Shown here: piece by piece, positions 25,641 to 37,600 of the stretch
Numbering within the stretch: position 1 is the first letter of the stretch
How the letters are laid out: every line of letters starts with the position of its first letter
NCBI GenBank assembly: GCA_965153455.1
Contig: OZ234493.1
Location: forward strand, 7,120,213-7,184,212
Direction: 5' to 3'
From: Sphagnum compactum
Taxonomy: Eukaryota > Bryophyta > Sphagnopsida > Sphagnales
DNA length: 64,000 bases
Translations under genes and position numbers: made by a program
The notes under the pieces: generated by a model
What the model saw: only the letters and a program-made list of their open reading frames with translations
Databases searched by the model: none
What the model was told of the DNA's origin: nothing

Positions 25641-28600
25641 AAGAATTCACGGCTTTTGAAGCCATAAAATTCGACTAGATTGTCCATTTTGATTGGTGTA
25701 TTGGTACTACTTTACTAGAGGTATGAAAAAATATAGAGACTTGTACCTTTTGATTGGTCGTATTGACTAGGCTGTTTTTTTTACTATCCTATCAAATGAG
25801 ACATTAGTCAAATGGGTCAAGAAAATGGCATGTTTAATCAAGTTGGCATTGTTGTAGTCAAATGGGACATGCCTGTAAGGAGAATTTTGTATGTACCAAG
25901 CTTCAATCACAAAAAGTTTAAAGTATGACTACGCAATAGCCTCAAGTTCATACTCCTTTGAGAAGATATGAATTTTGCCAATAAATATGTGAGGGGGGTG
26001 TGATGATTTGTCCATCATTCATAAAGCTATATATGCAATAGAACTAGTTAATGGATACCACAAATAGATCATAATGCAACATTACAAGCATTGCAAGGGA
26101 ATCCAATCAAGGCCATGAAAAGAAGAAAGGAAATAGAACACAATCATCTATGCATCAATCATAAGATGCACAAATGTTTAACTACCTTCCCAAGAAATCC
26201 TTAGACAATAGATTGAAGCCCATGAAGACTCCCATGTGTAGTCGATCACCTTCCACTTGGATTTTAAGTATTTTAGACTTAAATACCAAAGTGAAGATAA
26301 TAGGCAGTAGCAAAACGATGCAAAAAGTTTGCTTCATATTGCAATATGGGCAAAAAATGTTACATGCTACCTAGATTCAAATTGGGCAAGGTTGAAAAAC
26401 AACTTATTGAACCACTTCTTCAGCTTTGAATTAAAGGATGTGAATGACAAAAAATTAGTCATGCTTGCAAACAAACTACTTAGACAAGACAACAAATTAA
26501 CATCTATGGCTTGGATCTACTTCAACTTTATGGGAATGTGGAAATATAGGTTTGGATGCAGATGGAAGCAAAGAAATAAACACACATTTCCACCAAAGAA
26601 TTGGAAAATGTTGGGAGTTAAGAGCAAAACAACAACAATGAAGACCCAAAAAATAATTTAAAATGCATGAAGAAAAAGTGAATATAATGATTTAATTACA
26701 AACTTGCAAATGAAAAAATTTAAGAAAACATTGAATTTTGTAAATTTACATAGTCCCATGAATGAACATGCACAATTGTGTCATGACTCAACTCACTTGC
26801 TCTAAGACCTAGGGCACACTTATTCTTCAATTGCATTTTGCCTCATCAAAACTTTTTGTGAAAAGTCAAAAAAAGATCCACTTGTATTTCATAATAAAAT
26901 TACCAATTTGAAATGAAACAAATGTTTAATATGTCATATTTTAAAGTGATAATTTATGTCGGTGTTGAAAGTTTTAGATTTATTTATATAACAACACTCG
27001 TAATATATCATGGGAACATGTGAATAAAATTGAAATTACTTTAATGAATAAAAAATATTCAAGAATGCTTTCAAAACACTGTAACCAATGTTTTAAACCT
27101 ATAAATTTAGAACTTGTATGATTTGAAAGTATTTGAAAATGACATATATTTAGCAAAATTTTAATATAAACCTTAACATAATAATATAAAGGGGTGTGAA
27201 CATGTATTTAGGATTTACACCCACCTCCTTGGTGCTTTGTTTAAAAAGCAATGGGTTGGCCAATTGCATGACAAAAGTGGATTGATTATTTAAGGAGTTT
27301 TTTTTTAAATCATTTTTTACAAGTTAACATTAAATTTTCATGACTTAAAAAATGTCACAAAGTCGTATCTATACATGTTTACATAAAATAAATGTACATA
27401 AACAAAATATATAGAACCCAAAATTAAATAAAAATTAAACAATGAAATCACTAATTACATTCCTTAGAAAGTGTTTCTAGGTATTCTATAGTCATTAGAT
27501 TTGTTTCAAACTTATACCAATGCTCCCATTATGTATTTCAAACATTATTAACAAAATACACAAATTTGTTTTTACATTAACTTAATTTACAATTTAAAAA
27601 AAATTAAAATTTTAATAATTGTTACACCTTCCATGGGTCCTAATTGCATGTTTGAACCCAAATACTTTTTTAAACACTTACAAATACATTCAGTTCAAAA
27701 TTTTCTGAAATATTTCAAAAATATTTTGAGAATAAACAATCAAGTGGATGGGTATGAAATAGTGGTCCTTTTATTATGAATGCACCCATATACCTAGAAA
27801 TTCAAATCAAACATAAAAAACAAGCTTCCATTATTTGTGTAGGATATAAGAGTGATGATTACAAAACTTTGGTTAAAAGTATGGGAATAATCTAACATTT
27901 GCCAACTTAAAGCTACCTAATCCACTTTAGTAATAACTCCAATCGTTTTTGTTCTTGTTTCCATCCAAAATAAATTTTTGATAAAACATTAATATGATCT
28001 CTATTAGGATGTACAATATTTACATGATAATATTCCATTATAAGATTAAGCTATGATCGCAAGCTATCAATGAAAAGTGATATAGAAACTAGCACAAAGA
28101 TCCACTCTAACTTGCCAACATGCACAGTAGAATACATCAAAGATAATCCTAAGAAAAGAAAACCTCTTACAATTCTACCTTTTGCATGAAGAGACCATGT
28201 AAATGCTTGAATTCTACTTAACAATAGTGTTAAGTACTAGGCTCCTAGAGTCCCAAAAATGTGTCTAAGACTTTGTTATTCTAATACGCAAATTGCAAAC
28301 ACCTCTACAAACTCTCAAGGAGGTTTCATGCACAAATTTGTGTAAACCTTTAAATGTAAAAGGTACTACAAAAACATAAAAAATGTTGTTTTGTGGATGG
28401 ATACATAACTTTGTAATCAAGCAAAGCACTCCATTTGACCTTCAAGGAAGCTTTAAGATTTAATAACAAGAGGAATTGCATGGTGTTGGGTTTCAATTGA
28501 TTGCGCAAAAACAAAGAATAAATAGTGCAAAAACATTATTATTCACCTTCACGATTAATGTTCATTTCACATTTCAAAAAATGCACCAATTGTGATTTTT

Positions 28601-30987
28601 TCAAGTGTTTGTCATTTCTTTTGCCTAAACATGTCTTTTTGAAAATCCTATTCTTTTTCTTTCAATTCAAACATCAATCACACATTGGTTTACTTCATAA
28701 ACCCTGCTTTGAAAAATTTCCCACTAGATTAAAACTAGTTGTTTGTTGGTCCAAGTTCAATCACACTTAGTTTAAACAAAAACTCATACCTACTAATAAT
28801 GGGAATGAAAAGTCTTGTGAAATAATTGCAAGAAAATCTTCAAAATACTATTTATTTGAAACTTGCATAGAAAAGATTATGTCCATGGTGTTTAGGAATA
28901 AACTATGCCAAACCATTTTTTCAACTTTTTATTCACCAAAAGTGGCAATTTTATGTAGATTTCTTAATTTTTAAATTATTATAATAATTATTATTCCAAG
29001 ATCTAGCAAAAATTCTCCATGCGCCGAAAAAGTCACTTTTGAAAAATGATGCAAAGGTGGATTTTTGTTTAAATTGTTATGAATATTTGTGCATGATTGT
29101 GAGTTTGGACACTTGGAGGGCCTCTTTTAAACCCCATGTCATGATGGTCAATGCAAGAACTTATATTACATACAAGGCACTAATAATAATATTCATTCCC
29201 TCTTCCCATATTTGGAAATAGCTATGCCCTAAACAATGTCTTAATTTTGAGAATTTTTTTATTTTCAATGATTATATCAATGTTACCATTTCAAAATGTT
29301 CAAATAAAGTTAACTTACTTAAATTGTTAAACAACAAAGCATTTCATTTTTTGAAAATTTTCTAACAAACTCACATTGCCACCTTGTGTACTTTGTTAAG
29401 TTTCATATTTTTGCTTTCATAGAGTTTAAATTTTACATAAAACCACTTTCCATGACATCATATTAATATTAACTTCTCAAATGTAGGGACATCTTACATG
29501 GTAGCTAAAATTTGTTTAACAACAAACATCTAAATTAACATGATCCTCCATTTGTGTGGCTTCTATCCAATCAAATATCAAATTCATCACCTACGTTATA
29601 TGTAACCTTAGTTAATAGCAATCACCTTTGATATATGTACATCAATTGAAAATATAAAATGGATTGCATTGACAATATCAAACCATGATAGTCATGTAAT
29701 AGTCTAATATCTCACATAATCATTGTTGAAGGTTTCAATATTATCCAATAGGGTTATCATTTCATTAAATCAATAATTCATTCCATAGCAATCAATGTTG
29801 AATTTTCTCAATTGTGAATTTAAGAACATAATAGTAAAATATTTAAACTCAATAAATTGAATAACTATTTTTTAAAATTTTATATTTGAAAAAAAAGGAA
29901 TATCTTTAATTACATGTTAGGGCAAGAGACTTTTAGTTGCCCTTGCTCCACAAAACTTGCCATGAAAACTTCTTACATACAATAAACCCCCTTTATAATC
30001 ATGCCCTTGGTGACCACTTTTTTTTTATGACACTAATGAATTGTGATTTAAATGTGTATGGTCACATTCCATATAAACTTTTATAAGATCGTGACTATAG
30101 GAAGAAAAAACCTTACCAAATAACCTTTTTATGCTAGAATAAAGGTGCCAATTGTTTAAATTTCCTACATGGGTTATTTTAAGCTTTACTATGCATTATT
30201 AGACTTGAAGAAGGTTGTGATTTCTACCTATTTTAATGTGATGATTTACATTGAGTTTGAGCTTGTTAACTATTAGCTTGTGTATTTTGTTGATTAATTT
30301 TTTTTAATTAGAATTTTCTGCTTTCTTAGCAAGTTTGCATATCTTTTGCTTGTTTGCACTAGAAAGTTGTTTTTTCTTTTCTTTTCAACTAAATTCATTG
30401 TTGTCAGTTTGCACAACTTGAACACAAAGCAACACGAATATTGCCAAAAGGAATTACAATTTACAAAACCTTAATATTTGCCCTACATATTCCTTCATTA
30501 TAGTCACGTTTGCAAAGAAAGCTTTGTAAATATTTTGTGCTACTAACGAATGTGATAGTGACTCTAAAAAGTGGTGTTTTTAATTAAAATGGATGGTTAG
30601 AAAAAAAAAAGTGTGACACAAACAAGAATGTGACTAAAAGGAGTGTTCACGATTATAAAGGGCTTTACTGTAATGACTTTATGTTGAATAAACCCGTGAT
30701 GGTGATGGTGAGGTTTAACAAGACCACTTTCAATCTCTGAGGAAATTAAGATAATATTTATTAGTACCATGGCAGCTTTGATGGGAGATATATTATTTTC
30801 AAAATTGTTGACATTTTTAATTTTCTTTTCAATGAACAAAAGTTTGTGAAGGAAAGTGGGAAATCTATTTCAAGGATATTTTAGTTTTCAACATGGAATC
30901 TTCAAAATAAAACGTTTTCTTGACACTAAAATGTTGAACTTGCCATGGTCCTACAATACGGATTCAACTTGTTTATATGACGGTACA
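25641..30987. other. AT-rich intergenic desert
   Basis: More than 5 kb, very AT-rich, with open frames of at most about 110 codons (26329-26661, +) and no domain that I recognise. No element termini were found. A short ATCACC-type run lies at about 30700-30712. Confidence 0.55.
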
Positions 30988-31111
30988 TCTTATATATAAT
31001 TACAACAGTGTGTCTATCCATTTGTCCGTCTGTCTGTCCGTCCAGGTGTCGATCTTGGTTTCAGGACCTCGACGGACGGACAGGACCAGGTCTTGAAATC
31101 GAAGTCCCTAG

Positions 31112-31491
31112 ATGGAAGAGGAGGACGACGACGACGAATGGCGACCGCAACAATTTTATCTAGATGTGATCAGCGTTGAAGAAGAGGGGGAATCCAGTGG
31201 CGGACCAACCCGGTTTCGCGGACGAGCTTCTTGCGCATTTCAATCAGCTTCCTACCAGGTCTGGGTTCTCTCTTCCTTCCTGTTTCTGCCGCTGCCCTTT
31301 CTGGGTTCCCTTTGCAAATTCGCATGTGTCAAGATCTTGGGTGCCTGCTAGAAATTCAAGGTTACAGACAGAGAGAGAGAGAGGGGATGTGTGAAGATCT
31401 TGGGTGGGTGGAAATTCAGAGAGAGAAAGAGAGACACACACACACACAGTGTGTGCGCGCGTGTGTGAATATCTTGGATGGGTGGAAATTC

Positions 31492-31526
<35 letters not shown>

Positions 31527-32330
31527 CAGAGATGGGTATAGGGTTACATTTTGGAGAGCTTGGGTGTAGTGGTGGGTGTCATTGCTGCTGCTCACGAGAA
31601 CCAAGCAATCACTGCTACACTCTTGCTGCTGTATGCCCTCCTGCAGATATGCGTTGGATGTAAACGCAGAGAGAGCAGAAGATGTGTTAACCCACAAGTC
31701 CTTGCTCCAAAATGCAAAGGATCCAGAGAATCGGCCAACTTTCCATGTGCGTGCAGTTCATGTATGTAAGCTTGTGTTTATTCTTCTTTTGTTCTCTTCT
31801 TGGTCTCTGCTTTGATTGATAGATTTCTGTGTAGATTTGCTTGATGATGTGCAGTGTGTAGATCTTTTGGATTCAGGGAGTTGTTGCCCACAAGACTAAT
31901 AGTAGTAGTAGTAGTAGCCTGATGGAAGGGAAGGAATGTGCTCCTTCTGGTGGTGACAGGTTCTTCCAGGTGAGGCACTCAAATCACCAAGTTCCAGTCC
32001 CCAGTCACAGGATGAGGAAGTTTCCAGTCGACCATTTTCTAAACTCAAGTAAGTCCTCTGTACAATATGAGCTATTTTCATTGTGATTTCATTCCTGCAA
32101 CGAACCATTGCTATATGCAGGCTTTTACTAAACTGAAGAAATTCCACTTGGGATGCCAAAGTGAACTAGCTGTTCATTTGGGTATGGCAGTTTTAAAGTG
32201 TCAGTGTCCAGAAATGTTTTTACTAACCCAAGTGCCATCCATGATGATGTGTACCGTTTGCACGCACCTCCAGCATTTGGATCTTCAGCCAATTTGGAGG
32301 CGTTAGCTATGGACTCCAACAAAGCTACAT
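31112..32330 (+). pseudogene. Captured 5' fragment of a STY8/17/46-type (ACT-domain, Raf-like) protein kinase gene
   Basis: Exon pieces in order: PVADQPGFADELLAHFNQLP (ending 31258, donor GT), then [19 protein letters not shown] through [11 protein letters not shown] (31647-31761), then PPAFGSSANLEALAMDSNK near 32262-32315. In STY8/17/46 kinases the blocks [34 protein letters not shown] and FGSSPNLEALALE occur in this order before the kinase domain. The first junction splits an Arg codon (AG|A) exactly as a working intron would, so genomic DNA with introns was captured. A GA-rich microsatellite fills the first intron (about 31370-31530). The acidic leader ATG at 31112 is in another frame than the GFADELL exon, and no kinase domain follows, so the copy is a broken fragment. 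Confidence 0.8.
31370..31535. repeat. (GA)n / (AC)n compound microsatellite
   Basis: Runs of GAGAGA separated by an ACACACAC/GTGTGTGCGCGCG patch (about 31434-31467), flanked by two direct copies of GATCTTGGGTGGGTGGAAATTC-like sequence. It sits in the first intron of the captured kinase fragment and produces spurious Arg/Glu-rich frames on one strand and Ser/Leu-rich frames on the other. Confidence 0.85.
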
Positions 32331-32431
32331 CAACTTTGCATATGCCTTTATGAGTTCAAAGTGTTGGAGAGAAGATCATTCAGGAGACTTTGCTCCAACA
32401 CTTTGAACTCATAAAGGAATATGCAAAGTTG
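32331..32431. repeat. Near-perfect 39-bp inverted repeat (hairpin) inside the Helitron
   Basis: Left arm 32331-32369 and right arm 32393-32431 are reverse complements with one mismatch and a 23-base spacer. Arm core: GAGTTCAAAGTGTTGGAG. It begins just after the last recognisable exon of the captured kinase fragment. The right arm read on plus gives LLQHFELIKEYAKLDPSL, which may be host coding sequence copied in reverse to form the left arm. Confidence 0.88.
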
Positions 32432-33720
32432 GATCCCTCCTTGAAACTTTGAAGAGTTAGCAGATATTGACAAGCTGATTATAAATATTTTTCAAAGCAA
32501 AATGTCAGTCATGTGGGCACCCTACTCATACCCAACCATGAAACCCGTCAGTAGCCATTTCCAAGACTTGCTTGGTCTGTCTGTCCGTCCGTGACATGAC
32601 AAGAACTGGTTCCGAGTGAAGATTATTACTAATCTCATTTGTGTTGAGCTTAGCTAGCAACTTCAGAAGACTGCCTTCAGCGTAGAATACTGTGGATCCC
32701 ACTTGAATGAAACTGGCTTGCCTTGAGCAGCACCTAAGTTAGAATCAAGGAGTCAAAATGACACAATAGAAAAAAAAAAAAAAAAAAAACCCCCACAAAG
32801 CCCTTTTCAGTATTAATTAGTTGCACATAATTGGACCCCCAAAGTTCAATTTTATTTTGTTTCTTTCTGTGATGGGGGCATCCATGATTGGTCCATCACC
32901 CAAAATAATAATAATAATAATAATAATCAAGCTTTGGATAGTTCCAAGATAGATAACCCCATTGTAGTCTCCTCCTAGATTTCGTCGAAGGCCGGCTTTC
33001 CAATCAAGGAAGGACTGGGGTGGCTCTCGGAATCGCTGCTGGGTCTAAAATAAACACCACAAGCCTGGAAATTTGGGCCTGTACAGGACTGAAATGCAAG
33101 GGCTAAGTTTATTGTTGTTTCCGGCTTGTCTGTCTTTTCCGCCCATGACAAATTGTGTCAACCAAAACCCACCACCAAAAAAAAAAACAAAAAAACAAAA
33201 AGGGATGTCCAGGGATCTATTTTCCGGCCTTTAGTGGCCAATTTGGAACATATCCCACATGAAGAAGTCCAGTCCTTAATTTGCAACCCGATATCCATTG
33301 TTGCAAACTAAAGAGTTTCAAAAATTTGTTGGTGACCGGCCCCAGAACCCTCACAAAACTCTCTCTCTTAAGAAACATGGGTTCCAAGCAGCCTTTTCCT
33401 TGATGGTGAAATTCAAAAATTCAAATGATTTTAAAAGTGTTTTCAATAGCCAGAAGTGAGGGGAAAAATTTAGTAAAATTTGCCAGATTTTTTTGATTTG
33501 GTTTTTAGTCTATGGCCAAAAATATAGAAGGATGATTAAAGTTGTGTACTTCATATTTTGGTTTATAGCCAGATTTGTTCACCATGTATGTTTTCATTGG
33601 GAAATTTAAAAAAAAAAAAAAAAAAACAAAGGCTGCTTTGCGCCTTTGTGTGTCCCTCTTGGTTTAAAGAAACCAGGGGACTTCACAGTGTCCGAAGGTC
33701 ACGGGCACCCACTAAATATT
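32432..33720. other. Helitron internal filler
   Basis: No gene recognised. It holds a Helitron-like subterminal word TCTGTCTGTCCGTCCG near 32577-32592, a 20-bp poly-A run (about 32770-32789), an (ATA)n microsatellite (about 32905-32927), and a copy of the dispersed TAGCCAAA repeat around 33440-33580. A direct repeat starting GAAACCAGGGGACTTCACAG at about 33668 recurs at about 34099. Confidence 0.5.
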
Positions 33721-34095
33721 TTTTCCGCCCTTTTTCGGCGGGCTGCCCAGGGGTTTTTTTTTTTCTCGCTGTGTAGGCGCCGAACCTACCCAGGGTTAAT
33801 ACCAGGTTTTTTTTTTTTTTCCCCGCCCTTTTCCGGCGAGCTGCCCAGGGTTAAACCCAGGGTTTTTTTTTTTTTTTTTTTTTTTTTTTTCGCCCTTTTC
33901 CGGCGGGTTCGCTGTGTAGGCGCCGGACCTGCCCAGGGTTAATACCAGGGGTTTTTTTTTTTTTTTTCCTCGCCCTTTTCCGACGGGCTGCCCAGGGTTA
34001 ATACCTGGGTTTTTTTTTTTTTTTTTTCCGCCCTTTTCCGGCGGGCTGCCCAGGGTTAATACCAGGGTTTTTTCTTTTTTTTTTCTCCGCCCTTT
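33721..34095. repeat. Poly-T / GC-box minisatellite
   Basis: About six imperfect units, each a run of 10-30 T residues followed by CGCCCTTTTCCGGCGGGCTGCCCAGGG-like sequence (core CCGGCGGGCTGCCCAGG) and TTAATACCAGG. Two units carry an extra GCTGTGTAGGCGCCG insert. The array is bracketed by direct repeats of about 45 bp (33667-33711 and 34098-34142), suggesting growth by unequal exchange or replication slippage. Confidence 0.85.
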
Positions 34096-34662
34096 TCAAA
34101 GAAACCGGGGGACTTCACAGTGTCCGAAGGTCATGGGCACCCAATTAAGGCACTGCACCCAATTGTCGTTCTGGCTGCGACCATTCACAAGAGACTGCCA
34201 CAAGTATTATTATATCAGAATTTGTTTTTTGGTCAGAATCTTTTGGGACCCATTTCTTCTTCATTCATATATGGTGAAGATACATTTGCATCATCTCTTG
34301 AGTGAGGCTGATCCTGTTGAGCTTGCTAAGCTTGATTTGGCTTCTGCTTGATTTGGCTTCTGTAAGTTGATCTATGACTACAGCTTTCATAACACATATT
34401 GCATTGCAATCTATCTGTAAAACTTGCTCAAGAATCAAAAAATCAAATCTGTTATAAGAAGTAGGTCAAGAATCAGACATCTGGTAATGGGTTGTCAAGA
34501 AGAATTGATGTTGTTGGTTGTGGCAATGCAGTAAGGAAAGAAGGAAGGAAGGAAGGAAAGAGAAAAAGAATTGATGTGGGTTGCAGCAATGCAGGAGGCA
34601 AGGAGGAGGAGGAGGAGGGGGTTGTCGGGTGGAGCTTCACACACATAATGGGTGTGGCTTAG

Positions 34663-37600
34663 GTGTGTCATGGTTCCCGGACTTTGTGCACAATGCAGAG
34701 TGCTGAACAGCAGCAGGCAGTCAGGGAACGAGATGCCTCTGCCAGGCGTGCTGCTAGGGCAGCCCAGTCTGCTGAACAACAACAGGCAGTCAGGGAACGG
34801 GATGCCTCTGCCAAGCGTGCTGCCAGGGCAACCCAGTCTGTTGAACAACAACAGGCAGTCAGGGAACGGGATGCCTCTGCCAGGCGTGCTGCTAAGGCAA
34901 CCCAGTCTGCTGAACAACAACAGGCAATCAGGGAACGGGATGCCTCTGCCAAGCATGCTGCCAGGGCAGCCCAGTCTGCTGAACAACAACAGGTAGTTAG
35001 GGAACGAGATGCCTCTACCATGCGTGCTGCTAAGGCAGCCCAGTCTGCTGAACAATAACAGGCAGTCAAGGAACGGGATGCCTCTACTAAGCGTGTTGCC
35101 AGGGCAGCCCAGCCTGCTGAACACCAGCAGGCAGTTAGGGAACGGGATGCCTCTGCCACGCGTGCTGCCAGGGTAGCCGAGCCTTCTAACCAGCGACAAG
35201 CAACGAGGCGAGGGGCTCGCGCCCGGCGAGCTGGGAAGCAAGCCCTGCACACTGCGGATGAGGTGGAGGGGTTGGTGGTACACTCATTGGGTGCCATGTC
35301 ACATAAGTGCACACACTGCAATGCACTCCGCTTTCAGCACGAGAAAAAGCGCACCACTTTGTGTTGCGGCGGTGGCAAGATGTCTGGGTTGAGCAATGCT
35401 TTCCCCGCCCCTGCACCTCAGCCACTCAGAGATTTGCTCACCAGTGTGCCCAGTGAGCACCAGCCTTTGTCACCTACCACTAAGGATTTCAGGTTGAACA
35501 TTCGTGCATACAACTCTGCATTGCAGATGGCCTCAACGGGCCTACACATCCATTCCCCGGAACAAAGGATCAACATGATTGCCATCAAAGGGGCTGTGCA
35601 TCACTTGCTGGGGCCTTTGCAGCCTGCCGAGCATGATGTGCCACAATTCGCCCAGCTGTACATCATTGATTCCATGGATGCACAAGTCACAGCACGCCTT
35701 GCAGCTTTGGGTGCTACGGGCGCTGCTTTGCATCAGCCAACTTTGGCGGGGCTACAACAAATGTTGCATGATCAGAACACATTTGTGCAACGTTTCAAAC
35801 AAGTCATGGACATGCCCGCACACGACTTGCCTCAATGGGAAGTTGTCATCAGGGTCGACGACAACGTTGACAAGCGTCGCTACAATGCTCCTACCGCGCC
35901 CGAAGTGGCTGGGTTGCTGCCAGGTGAGGTTCTTCAGCAACGTGTGCTGATGTGCTGTTTGTTTGTTGCCATCGATCACTTGATGCAATGTTCCTCATTC
36001 GTTGACATAAATGTTGGTGTTCCTCCACAGGTGGCGGTGACGAACCGGTTACAGGCAGGGACATCAGAGTGCGTGCACGCGGCGGCGAGCTATGGAGGAT
36101 TAGTGACTTGCACCCTGCTTACGATCCGCTGCACTTTGTGTTGTTCCATCCTCATGGTGAGCTCGGTTGGCAGCCATACATGCCCCATGCTACTGTTGCC
36201 CCTGTCAGCCCACCACAACCTCCACAGGATGATGGCAACGAGGAGGAAGGTGATGTTAAACATGTTGCAACAGATGCACGACCAGCACAACCTGCACAAC
36301 GCAAAAAAATCACTGCACGGGAGTGGGCTTGCTATCACATGCACGATAGGAACCCGGCATCGCACGCCCTCTTTGTGTATGGCAAACGTTTGTATCAAGA
36401 GTGGGGTGTTGACCAATACAGCAAAGTGGAATCACAACGACTGTTTTACATACGCAACAACCAGGGCCCTTTGCGTGCTGCAATTTATGGTGGCGTAGCT
36501 GATGCTATTGCCAATAACGACGCCAACATCGACAACCTGGGCAGGCTCATTGTATTGCCATCTTCATTCACTGGTGGACACCGACACATGGCTCAATTGT
36601 ACCAAGATTCCATGGCCATTGTCCGCCAATATGGCAAGCCTGATTTGTTCATCACCATGACCTGCAACCCTAAGTGGGAAGAGATTGTCAGTGCGCTGAA
36701 GCCCGGCGAGATTGCCAATGACCGCCCTGATTTGGTCACATGTGTTTTTGTTGGGAAATTACAGCATTTGCTGGACAGGCTTTTGAAGAAGGGCATTTTT
36801 GGCGAGGTGGTGGCTAACATTCATGTCATTGAGTGGCAGAAGAGAGGCCTGCCCCATGCACACATTCTGCTCATTCTGCACTCCGATCACAAACCACGAG
36901 GGCCCGATGAATACGACCGCATGGTGTCTGCAGAGTTGCCTGATAAGGATGCACACCCCACTCTTTTCGAGGTCGTTACAAGATGCATGGTGCATGGCCC
37001 CTATGGCACCGTCAACCCACATTGCACTTGCATGGTTGACGGTGTTTGTTCAAAAGGCTACCCTAAGGCCTTCACAGAGCACACCACCGACACCACCGGC
37101 TCCTACCCAACATACCGCCGTCGGGATGATGGCCGCACATTTGAACGGTAAGTGTGCTAGCAGTAGGACCATGCATTTGGACTGACAACATGCACGACTA
37201 TGCTGCCATGTTTGCATTTATTGACCTGTGGCACCGCTCACGTAACAATTGATGTTTGGCTGCTATTGCTGCAGGGGTGGGTTTGCCTTTGACAACCGTT
37301 GGGTGGTGCCCTACAACCCGTACCTGTCCCTGTTCTTCAACTGCCACATCAACGTGGAGGTCTGCACCTCTATCGCGGCTGTCAAATACCTCTACAAGTA
37401 CGTCTACAAGGGCCACGACCGTGCACAGGTAGACGTTGGCCCGGTGGACGCTGCTGCACCTGATGGCGTTGCGCCCGCTCAGCCATGCATGTGGGATGAG
37501 ATCAAGATCTACCAAGACGGTCGGTATGTGTCGGCTTCTGAGGCCATCCACCGTCTGTATGGCTTTGATCTGCACAAGGAGCACCCCAATGTCGTTCGGC

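Noticed and set aside
31231-31697. Arg/Glu-rich and Ser/Leu-rich ORFs on both strands
   Set aside because: Artefacts of the GA/AC microsatellite in the intron of the captured kinase fragment.
34495-35321. Two long minus-strand ORFs (262 and 217 codons) across the Helitron repeat
   Set aside because: They exist only because the 69-bp unit is a multiple of three and happens to be stop-free in those frames; the plus-strand product joins directly to Helitron Rep motifs.
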